64,000 bases of DNA from Atlantibacter subterraneus (GTDB lineage Bacteria > Pseudomonadota > Gammaproteobacteria > Enterobacterales > Enterobacteriaceae), in NCBI RefSeq assembly GCF_027853245.1, contig NZ_JAPTZM010000004.1. One strand, 5' to 3'. Under the pieces are notes generated by a model. That model was not told the origin of the DNA. It saw only the letters and a list, made by a program, of their open reading frames with translations, and did no database searches. The translations under genes and the position numbers were made by a program. This document shows, piece by piece, positions 45,460 through 53,240 of this stretch; within the stretch, counting starts at the first letter, position 1; every line of letters starts with the position of its first letter.

Positions 45460-45543
45460 GCTTGCAGTTACCTTAATGCTGGAAACGATTCGTCTATTGA
45501 AAGGCTATCAGGTTGAAATGTCAATAAAACGAAGGCCAGAAAG

Positions 45544-45565
45544 CAAAAGAGGGAGCAAGCTCCCT
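45544..45565 (-). terminator. Terminator after rplT
   Basis: GAGGGAGC / GCTCCCTC stem with a 2-base loop and TTTTGCTTT on the minus strand, 14 bp past the rplT stop. Confidence 0.85.
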
Positions 45566-45578
45566 CCTTCAAACTGGC

Positions 45579-45935
45579 TTATGCCAGAGCTGCTTTCGCT
45601 TTTTCAACCAGGGCAGAGAATGCCACTTTGTCGAATACGGCGATGTCAGCCAGAATCTTACGGTCGATTTCAACAGAGGCTTTTTTCAGGCCGTTGATGA
45701 ATTTGCTGTAAGAGATACCGTTCTGACGTGCTGCTGCGTTGATACGCGCAATCCACAGTTGACGGAACTGACGCTTACGTTGACGACGGTCACGGTAAGC
45801 ATACTGACCAGCTTTGATAACAGCCTGGAAGGCAACGCGGTATACGCGTGAACGCGCACCGTAGTAGCCTTTAGCTTGTTTCAAAATTTTCTTGTGACGT
45901 GCACGTGCAATTACACCACGTTTTACGCGAGCCAT
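45579..45935 (-). CDS. rplT: Ribosomal protein L20 (bL20)
   Basis: 50S assembly protein, 118 residues, starting MARVKRGVIARARHKKILKQ. Very basic N-terminus. L20 also represses its own translation and that of rpmI by binding the leader mRNA in E. coli. Confidence 0.98.
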   Translation of the reverse strand: MARVKRGVIARARHKKILKQAKGYYGARSRVYRVAFQAVIKAGQYAYRDRRQRKRQFRQLWIARINAAARQNGISYSKFINGLKKASVEIDRKILADIAVFDKVAFSALVEKAKAALA

Positions 45936-45982
45936 AGTGCTCTCCTGTTTCTATTCTGTAAAAAAGTTAAAAGTTAAACGGC

Positions 45983-46821
<839 letters not shown>

Positions 46822-46824
46822 ACC

Positions 46825-48753
46825 TTATTCCTCCAGTTGTTGAAGACTGCGGCTGCGAATCTCGTGTTGCAGCTTCTCAATCACTTCACTTACGTCCAGG
46901 CTTCCCAGGTCTTTACCGCGGCGAGTGCGAACGGCAACTTTGCCTGCTTCCACTTCTTTATCACCACAGACCAACATATACGGGACACGACGTAAAGTGT
47001 GCTCGCGGATTTTAAAGCCAATCTTCTCGTTTCTCAAGTCCGCTTTTACTCGAATGCCCGCATTTTGTAGTTTACGGGTCAATTCGTTAACGTATTCGGA
47101 CTGCGAATCGGTGATATTCATCACCACCACCTGCACCGGAGCCAGCCATGTTGGGAAGAAACCGGCGAACTCTTCAGTCAGAATACCGATGAAGCGCTCC
47201 ATAGAGCCCAGAATCGCGCGGTGGATCATCACCGGCACCTGACGGTCGTTGTTTTCAGCAACATACGACGCGCCAAGACGCTGTGGCAGCGAGAAGTCTA
47301 GCTGAACTGTACCACATTGCCAGGCGCGATCGAGGCAATCGTACAGGGTAAACTCGATTTTCGGGCCGTAGAACGCGCCTTCGCCGAGCTGGTATTCAAA
47401 TGGAATGCCGTTCTCTTCCAGCGCCACCGCCAGGTCCGCCTCGGCGCGATCCCACATCTCATCGCTACCAATACGTTTTTCCGGGCGAGTCGACAGTTTC
47501 ACCACGATTTTTTCGAAGCCGAAGGTGCTGTACATGTCGTAAACCAGGCGAATACAGCCGTTTACTTCGTCACGTACCTGCTCTTCAGTACAGAAAATGT
47601 GGGCGTCATCCTGGGTAAAGCCGCGCACGCGCATCAGGCCATGCAGCGCGCCTGACGGCTCGTTACGGTGGCAGCTGCCGAACTCTGCCATACGCAGCGG
47701 CAGATCGCGGTAGGATTTCAGGCCCTGGTTGAAGATCTGAATGTGGCCCGGGCAGTTCATTGGTTTGATGCAGTATTCACGGTTCTCAGAAGAGGTGGTG
47801 AACATCGCATCCTTGTAGTTTTCCCAGTGGCCTGTTTTTTCCCACAGCACGCGGTCCATCATGAACGGACCTTTCACTTCCTGGTACTGGTACTCTTTCA
47901 GCTTGGAGCGAACAAACACTTCCAGTTCACGGAAGATAGTCCAGCCGTCGTTGTGCCAGAACACCATACCCGGCGCTTCTTCCTGCATGTGATACAGGTC
48001 GAGCTGCTTGCCGATTTTACGGTGATCGCGCTTGGCGGCTTCTTCTAAACGCTGCAAATAGGCGTTCAGGGCTTTTTTATCTGTCCACGCGGTGCCGTAG
48101 ATACGCTGCAGCATCTTATTGTTGCTGTCGCCGCGCCAGTAGGCCCCTGCCGTTTTCATTAATTTGAAGTGGTGGCAAAAACGCATGTTCGGCACGTGCG
48201 GGCCACGGCACATATCCACGTATTCTTCATGATGATATAAGCCAGGCTTGTCATCATGAGAGATATTTTCATCAAGAATAGAAACCTTGTAGCTTTCGCC
48301 ACGGTTCACGAAGGTTTCGCGGGCTTCATGCCAGCTGACCTTTTTCTTGATCACGTCGTAATTTTTCTCAGCCAGCTCGTGCATGCGCTTTTCGAGGGCG
48401 TCGAGGTCTTCCTGGGTCAGGGTATTTTCCAGATCAACGTCATAGTAAAAACCATTGTCCACTACCGGACCGATCGCCATTTTGGTATTCGGCCAGAGTT
48501 GTTTAATGGCATGACCCAGTAAGTGCGCGCAGGAGTGGCGGATAATCTCCAGTCCTTCGTCATCCTTCGCGGTGATGATAGCCAGTTGGGCGTCCTGTTC
48601 GATCAGGTCGCTGGCATCGACTAATTCACCATTAACGCGGCCTGCGATACAGGCTTTTGCGAGACCCGGACCAATGTCCAGGGCAACATCCATGGGGCTT
48701 ACAGCGTGGTCATAATGGCGTTGGCTGCCATCAGGAAGAGTAATAACGGGCAT
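46825..48753 (-). CDS. thrS: Threonyl-tRNA synthetase
   Basis: 642 residues as in E. coli. TGS domain at 1-62 (MPVITLPDGSQRHYDHAVSP), editing domain (about 63-225) with 'HSCAHLLGHAIK' and the 'HHEEYVDMCRGPH' zinc-like region, class II core (about 243-535) with 'MNCPGHIQIF', and anticodon-binding domain at the C-terminus. Its leader contains the translational operator (next entry). First gene of the leftward thrS-infC-rpmI-rplT-pheMST-ihfA cluster. Confidence 0.98.
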   Translation of the reverse strand: MPVITLPDGSQRHYDHAVSPMDVALDIGPGLAKACIAGRVNGELVDASDLIEQDAQLAIITAKDDEGLEIIRHSCAHLLGHAIKQLWPNTKMAIGPVVDNGFYYDVDLENTLTQEDLDALEKRMHELAEKNYDVIKKKVSWHEARETFVNRGESYKVSILDENISHDDKPGLYHHEEYVDMCRGPHVPNMRFCHHFKLMKTAGAYWRGDSNNKMLQRIYGTAWTDKKALNAYLQRLEEAAKRDHRKIGKQLDLYHMQEEAPGMVFWHNDGWTIFRELEVFVRSKLKEYQYQEVKGPFMMDRVLWEKTGHWENYKDAMFTTSSENREYCIKPMNCPGHIQIFNQGLKSYRDLPLRMAEFGSCHRNEPSGALHGLMRVRGFTQDDAHIFCTEEQVRDEVNGCIRLVYDMYSTFGFEKIVVKLSTRPEKRIGSDEMWDRAEADLAVALEENGIPFEYQLGEGAFYGPKIEFTLYDCLDRAWQCGTVQLDFSLPQRLGASYVAENNDRQVPVMIHRAILGSMERFIGILTEEFAGFFPTWLAPVQVVVMNITDSQSEYVNELTRKLQNAGIRVKADLRNEKIGFKIREHTLRRVPYMLVCGDKEVEAGKVAVRTRRGKDLGSLDVSEVIEKLQHEIRSRSLQQLEE

Positions 48754-48806
48754 TTTTTGTCCTTATTCGCAGTGGTGACCCACACGAAAGATCACATACG
48801 AAAGAA
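48754..48806 (-). promoter_or_regulatory. thrS translational operator (tRNA-Thr mimic)
   Basis: The leader just upstream of the thrS ATG keeps the E. coli operator: the segment CTTTCGTATGTGATCTTTCG followed by TGTGGGTCACCACTGCGAA. The CGU triplet that imitates the tRNA-Thr anticodon falls at 48784-48786, about 31-33 nt before the start. ThrRS binds here and blocks its own translation. Only the proximal part is certain; the distal operator arm would lie at the prophage boundary. Confidence 0.8.
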
Positions 48807-48856
48807 TTTAATGAATTTATTCAGTACTTTGCGTAACCATCTAACCAACTAATGTT

Positions 48857-48884
48857 AAATTGGTACACAAATTGGTACACAAAT
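48857..48884. repeat. Tandem 12-bp repeat, candidate prophage attachment region
   Basis: AAATTGGTACAC occurs twice in tandem (48857-48868, 48869-48880), followed by AAAT. It marks the point where E. coli-like thrS leader sequence ends and AT-rich non-coding sequence begins. Position at the end of the prophage late region makes this the best candidate for the attachment core, but the other junction is outside the window. Confidence 0.45.
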
Positions 48885-49045
48885 GATTTTTCAGCTTACT
48901 TTATGCATCAGATGTGTCTTGGCATGTTAACACCATTAATTTTGCGAATGTACCCGTTTAGGTCAATTCGTTTCATGGTGGCTCTTATTGATAGCGCGGG
49001 GTCCACAATATCCAATGACACGTTCAATCATTGAACGGTTAAGAG

Positions 49046-49129
49046 ATCTGAAAACCGCGTAGTGTATCGTGGCGAAAGCATGTCCCTGCCCATCTGAAAC
49101 TACTGCTGGATACACCCTTCTGTCTGTCG
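49046..49129. repeat. Cassette-flanking repeat, copy 1
   Basis: The first 20 bases (ATCTGAAAACCGCGTAGTGT) recur at 51302-51321 with one mismatch. Further on, 24 bases at 49091 match 51331 at 19 positions, and CCCTTCTGTCTGTCG (49115-49129) matches 51378-51392 at 13 of 15. The copies differ by small insertions. Confidence 0.7.
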
Positions 49130-49354
49130 AACTTGTCTACTAATCGTCAAGGTCTGCTATGTGCCAGTAGCGGACGCTACTAACTCAATGGTAAGTTGAA
49201 AAACGGGGCACAAGTCAAAATGGTGAGCAAGTCAGAATAGAAAAACTAATTAAGGTGCTTGAGAAGTGCACTGCGAAAGACTAGCAGGGGGGACTTTAAG
49301 CGGGATAAAATCATCATGGGTCAAAAAAATGATAAGTTTTGGCACTACAAGATA

Positions 49355-49370
49355 CGCAGATTTATCTGCG
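49355..49370. repeat. Inverted repeat upstream of the cassette
   Basis: CGCAGAT-TT-ATCTGCG, a perfect 7-2-7 dyad 125 bp before the phosphoribosyltransferase gene; could be an operator. Confidence 0.4.
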
Positions 49371-49494
49371 CCAAGATGATATCCTTAATTATATGACACA
49401 GATCAAATTCATATCAATGCCTTCATTTTCACTCTACTAAATTCTATATTTTTGCATAATATCTATTTACGAAAAATTATGTGAGATATCAAAA

Positions 49495-50073
49495 ATGCCT
49501 GAAATGGTTAAGGTTTGCTCTTGCGGAGTATACCATCCTTATTGGTCAGCTCCAGGCGAACGCAATGCTGCTTGTGATCGCATATCTAAATTGATGATGG
49601 ATTTTAAGAAAGAGGACGCCTCCAATCATCAATACGCTGTCAGATTTTTTTCTGAGCTAGCTATAAAGGAATTGGCAAAGTATCGCTTTAAAGATGGCTC
49701 AGATTTTGTATCCCGGCCTTTTCTAATTGCTATCGTCCCTTCCCATACTAAGGGAAGAGTATCCTCTTCACTAGTAACGGTAGCAGAGAATATCGTAAAA
49801 GCTTACCCAAAAGGGATTGTTAAGCTATGCTTGGAGCGAACTGTAACGGTACCAAGCGCACATTTAGAAGGAGGAGATCGTTCGATAGATGGCCACATGG
49901 ACAGCATTGAGGTAAACGATGATAACTTCGATAACCGAAATGTGTTATTAATGGATGATGTCAAGACAACCGGTGGAAGTATGTCAGCTTGTTACCATTT
50001 ACTGATGAAAGCTGGAGCAGAAAAAGTGTTGCGACTTGCATTATTGGAAACTGCAGGTTACGAGGAGTTTTAA
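49495..50073 (+). CDS. shosT: Phosphoribosyltransferase-like protein, probable ShosT toxin
   Basis: 192 residues. The type I phosphoribosyltransferase PRPP loop is clear: 'NVLLMDDVKTTGGSMSACY' (about 148-166). An N-terminal cysteine/histidine pattern 'CSCGVYHPYW' may bind metal. With the DprA-like gene right behind it, this is the arrangement of ShosTA, found as a toxin-antitoxin pair and later shown to defend against phages; there the phosphoribosyltransferase is the toxin. AT-rich and rightward, against the direction of the phage tail genes: cargo. Function is by family and context, not by close identity that I can verify. Confidence 0.75.
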   Translation: MPEMVKVCSCGVYHPYWSAPGERNAACDRISKLMMDFKKEDASNHQYAVRFFSELAIKELAKYRFKDGSDFVSRPFLIAIVPSHTKGRVSSSLVTVAENIVKAYPKGIVKLCLERTVTVPSAHLEGGDRSIDGHMDSIEVNDDNFDNRNVLLMDDVKTTGGSMSACYHLLMKAGAEKVLRLALLETAGYEEF

Positions 50074-50074
50074 T

Positions 50075-51034
50075 GTGAATTCTGAAGAATTTAAAAGTAT
50101 TCTTGGTCTTACGATACAGATGGGGAGAATATCCTCGGATCAGAGTGTCTTAAAATTCTTCGACGCTATTGATTTTTCAGTTGTTCGAGATTTACGTGAT
50201 TTAGCTGAAGCTGTAAATCATGTCGGTAACATGAAAAAAATTCTTTCAGAAAGTGATATTTCGATAGCACAGGCTGAGCTTGAAAATCACTTTAAGCATG
50301 ACATTTTTCCTATTCCTTTTGGTTCTTATAATTACCCGTCGTGTCTTGCTATTACACCGAATGCACCTGCAATGCTTTATATTAAAGGGCATAAGGAAAT
50401 TTTATCTGAATTGCCCGGAGTGGCAATTGTTGGCTCAAGGAACATATCTCCAGCAGGAGAAGAAATAACAAGAAGAATTACTAATCAAGTTGTTTCTGCC
50501 GGTTATATTGTCATTAGTGGTCTCGCCATTGGTACAGATGCAAATGCACATAAAGCAACCTTACAAGCAAAAGGGAAAACGATTGCAGTCTTAGCTCACG
50601 GCTTGGAAGAAGCTAAGCCAAAACAAAATAGCCGCCTAGCGCATGAGATTTTAGAAAAGGGCGGAGCATGGATTTCTGAGTATCCAATGGGAAGACCGGC
50701 TCAAAAGCAGTCCTTCGTACAAAGAAATAGAATTCAAGTTGGGCTATCAGCCGGTTCAATTTTGATTGAAGGTGCACGTGATAGTGGAACAATGACTCAG
50801 GCTGAATTTGCAAACAAAGCTTCGCGACCTGTATTTGCTGTTGTTCCTCATATAGAGGGGAACCCGCTTAATTTACATTGTGATGGCACTATTGATTTAG
50901 TCCAAAATAATAAGGCGATAGGATTGAAAACTAAGCAAGATTATGTAGGGATGTTAACAATAATAAATAAATCCAAAGATAAATTGATAGATTTAAAAAA
51001 ATCGCATGTTCAACAAGGATTAAATTTATTTTGA
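50075..51034 (+). CDS. shosA: DprA/Smf-like protein, probable ShosA antitoxin
   Basis: 319 residues from a GTG start at 50075, one base after the upstream stop and with 'cgaggag' at proper distance; an ATG at 50036 lies inside the first gene. The Rossmann-like DprA (SLOG) domain is at about 100-290: 'GVAIVGSRNISPAGEEITRR', 'ISGLAIGTDANAHKATL', 'QKQSFVQRNRIQVGLSAGSI', 'EGARDSGTMTQAEFA'. These are the DprA nucleotide/ssDNA-binding motifs. It is shorter than chromosomal Smf and lacks the C-terminal winged helix. In ShosTA the DprA-like partner neutralises the phosphoribosyltransferase. Confidence 0.78.
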   Translation: MNSEEFKSILGLTIQMGRISSDQSVLKFFDAIDFSVVRDLRDLAEAVNHVGNMKKILSESDISIAQAELENHFKHDIFPIPFGSYNYPSCLAITPNAPAMLYIKGHKEILSELPGVAIVGSRNISPAGEEITRRITNQVVSAGYIVISGLAIGTDANAHKATLQAKGKTIAVLAHGLEEAKPKQNSRLAHEILEKGGAWISEYPMGRPAQKQSFVQRNRIQVGLSAGSILIEGARDSGTMTQAEFANKASRPVFAVVPHIEGNPLNLHCDGTIDLVQNNKAIGLKTKQDYVGMLTIINKSKDKLIDLKKSHVQQGLNLF

Positions 51035-51301
51035 AAGAAACCCTTAACAACCTTGATTACGTGTGGCTCTTCATAGCCAAGCTATAACATTCAAAAATAT
51101 TCACCACAATCCCGGTTCAATATTTCTTTTTTCGCTCGTAAGGTTGGCCACAACTCCAGCAATACCCTACCTTCACTGGAATTACAACCTTCACAATACT
51201 GCCTAACATATCACCACAAGTTCCGCTACTCGCTCAAAGCGGACATACCTCAAACCATGATTGCTCGCTTATAATGCTGCTCGCTATTTTACCCTCAGCA
51301 A

Positions 51302-51392
51302 ATCCGAAAACCGCGTAGTGTGCCTCTTTTCATCTGCTACTGCTGCTGTATACCTTGCCCCGCAATGAATGGTGTCCCCCTTCCGTCTTTCG
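51302..51392. repeat. Cassette-flanking repeat, copy 2
   Basis: Partner of 49046-49129 in the same orientation; ATCCGAAAACCGCGTAGTGT differs from copy 1 by one base. The two copies enclose the shosT-shosA cassette. Confidence 0.7.
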
Positions 51393-51536
51393 CATCAATT
51401 ACTTTTGGCGGGCTTTGCCAGGTCCGTCGTTACGAAGGAAAGTAAAATATTGCTAAAGTAATGCTCCATGTTGCCGTTATGTTATACACCTGCGTCCTGA
51501 ACGCAGGATATCTAATAAAAAGACTAAGGGATTGAC

Positions 51537-51562
51537 GCCCGCGCCCGTGCGGGCTTTTTTTT
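51537..51562 (+). terminator. Plus-strand terminator facing the tail genes
   Basis: GCCCGC / GCGGGC stem with a 6-base loop then eight T. It ends a rightward transcript (from the cassette or a small RNA) just before the convergent tail operon. Confidence 0.8.
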
Positions 51563-51565
51563 AAG

Positions 51566-51739
51566 CTATTCCTTGCCTTCAAGTGCTCGCTTAATAAACT
51601 CAAGCTTGGCTGTCTGCCGACGCATCTCAAGCAGGTGCAGCGCTTCGTACGCTTCAATGCCGACGAGATTTTGTTCCCCTAACGCATCAAGGTCACGCTT
51701 CAACATTTCGATTTCATCATGAGTAATCAGTGGTCGCAT
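51566..51739 (-). CDS. Small phage protein after the tail fibre, 57 residues
   Basis: Starts MRPLITHDEIEMLKRDLDAL after GGAGGG; ends FIKRALEGKE. Highly charged, predicted all-helical (coiled coil), no membrane segment. Last gene of the leftward tail operon. A longer frame upstream to 51862 lacks a start signal. I do not recognise a family. Confidence 0.7.
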   Translation of the reverse strand: MRPLITHDEIEMLKRDLDALGEQNLVGIEAYEALHLLEMRRQTAKLEFIKRALEGKE

Positions 51740-51862
51740 AGTAGTCCCTCCAGTTAACAGCTTCAGGTAAAGAGGCATGTTAATACGGATATTCAGCCTG
51801 ATCACTTCACCTTTTCTGATATAAACAGCAAATACTGAGGCAGGCGTAACGCTTTGTTTCAA

Positions 51863-53197
51863 CTAATTATCAAAGGACATTTCATACAGTCGTTGTTGCT
51901 CCGCGTCCCGTTGCTCCCGCTCATATTCCGCGCGCATCTCCTCAGAGCGCCGCGCCTGCTCAACATTCCAGAGGCTGTTTACCGGCATCTCGACACGTAG
52001 ATCGACACAGCGTCCGGCGGGTATGTCAACCGGGTCACCATCGTTTATTCCGTCGATTTCGTTACGTGCGAACCGCGGCGCCGTAGGGTGAGTACGATGA
52101 TAGGTTGTCAGCAGAATGCTGCCGTCGGGCTCAATTTTATAGTCAACCCAGAGCAACGGTTGTTTGTTGCGATCGAGCGGAATTTCAATACCGCCGTCAA
52201 TACCGCCCCAGGCCGGATCTGAGTTAAAACCCAGCACGCCGGAAATTCGATAGACGCCTGTTCTGATGCGCTGAACATCAACGCCAGCAGATTCCGCGTT
52301 CAGTTCTGCGCTGCCGTCGCCTGCGACTTTAACGACCGGAGACGCTTTTTTCAGGTAGCCGTTGCCATCTATGACAGTGTTGCCCTGGTGATAAAACTCG
52401 TACGCCACCGCCCCCATCGACCAGCCGCCGATTTTGAACCGGTTATCAGTGTCCAGGCCAACGAGACAACCGAACTGGCCGCCTCGCTCATAGGCTATTA
52501 CTGCTGACGCAGCGTTATTCGCGTTGTTACCGATATTGAACGCTGCAGCTATCGCGGAAGTGTAGTTATTAGCATACCCAATTCCCGGCGTATTGCTCGA
52601 TGACAGCCGCAACAGCTGCGAGCCGGCAATGTTGGCATTACCCAGAACGGGTATATTGCCACCTGCCACGCCCGTGTCTCTCGTTGCCACACTGCCAAGC
52701 CCCAGCCCGGTACGCGCGGCGGATTGGGTCGTCGCTCCAGTCCCGCCCTGAGCTACAGGCACCGCACCACCAACCTTATCGGCTTTACCAGTCAACGCCG
52801 TTGTGATGCCGTTCCATGCGGGACCTGTCCATGATGAGCCATCCGGAAGCCTCACCGTTACGTTGCCCGTGCCGCTAAAAATGCTCTGCCAGTTTTGTTT
52901 GTCATAGTTCAGGCCTCGCAGCGCTTCTGCGCTCTGGGCTACCAGCGCGGCAGTAACAAGGTTCATCGCAAAACGCGTGATAGCAGACCATGCGGCACCA
53001 GATTGAGTAGGTCCGGTGTAGTTGCTGACAAGTGTCAGCGAGGTATTGCTGTTTATTGCCTTAACCGGAAGTGTGTAAGGTATTCCCCCAACGGTCACAA
53101 CAATGAAGTCACCGGCTGCCAGTTCATTAGAAAAAACAGTGCCAGCACCGGAAACTGCATCAGAGTTATTCGTAAGAGTTAACGTTCCTGCTGACAT
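51863..53197 (-). CDS. Side tail fibre protein
   Basis: 444 residues. Start MSAGTLTLTNNSDAVSGAGT at 53197 after 'ctggagattctct'; the longer frame is in the J end. N-terminal beta-structured adaptor, then the fibre repeat motif 'AVPVAQGGTGATTQSAARTG' found in many Enterobacteriaceae phage fibres, a glycine/asparagine-rich shaft, a receptor-binding C-terminal region, and a charged helical tail (EQARRSEEMRAEYERE). No tail-fibre assembly chaperone gene is seen after it. Position directly behind J, as in lambda relatives. Confidence 0.85.
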   Translation of the reverse strand: MSAGTLTLTNNSDAVSGAGTVFSNELAAGDFIVVTVGGIPYTLPVKAINSNTSLTLVSNYTGPTQSGAAWSAITRFAMNLVTAALVAQSAEALRGLNYDKQNWQSIFSGTGNVTVRLPDGSSWTGPAWNGITTALTGKADKVGGAVPVAQGGTGATTQSAARTGLGLGSVATRDTGVAGGNIPVLGNANIAGSQLLRLSSSNTPGIGYANNYTSAIAAAFNIGNNANNAASAVIAYERGGQFGCLVGLDTDNRFKIGGWSMGAVAYEFYHQGNTVIDGNGYLKKASPVVKVAGDGSAELNAESAGVDVQRIRTGVYRISGVLGFNSDPAWGGIDGGIEIPLDRNKQPLLWVDYKIEPDGSILLTTYHRTHPTAPRFARNEIDGINDGDPVDIPAGRCVDLRVEMPVNSLWNVEQARRSEEMRAEYEREQRDAEQQRLYEMSFDN

Positions 53198-53240
53198 AGA
53201 GAATCTCCAGAATGAATATAAAAAAACCCGCCGGAGCGGG

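Larger units (their letters stand above)
48885..49494. other. Non-coding end region of the prophage
   Basis: 610 bp, AT-rich, no convincing gene (a 60-codon frame at 48852-49034 has no start signal). It contains flanking repeat copy 1 (49046-49129), the dyad CGCAGAT / ATCTGCG (49355-49370) and presumably the promoter of the cassette at 49495. Confidence 0.5.
51035..51565. other. Non-coding stretch between shosA and the tail-fibre end
   Basis: 531 bp, holding flanking repeat copy 2 (51302-51392), a minus-strand 30-codon remnant with a CWSC motif (51117-51209), a hairpin CCTGCGT / ACGCAGG (51489-51507) and a plus-strand terminator (51537-51562). No full gene seen. Confidence 0.5.

Noticed and set aside
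48852..49034. 60-codon plus-strand frame at the prophage edge (starting MLNWYTNWYTNDF)
   Set aside because: Its start is created by the tandem repeat, it has no ribosome site and no recognisable content.
51740..51862. Longer N-terminus for the 57-codon phage gene
   Set aside because: The ATG at 51739 has GGAGGG before it; the upstream start has no site and sits against the tail fibre stop.
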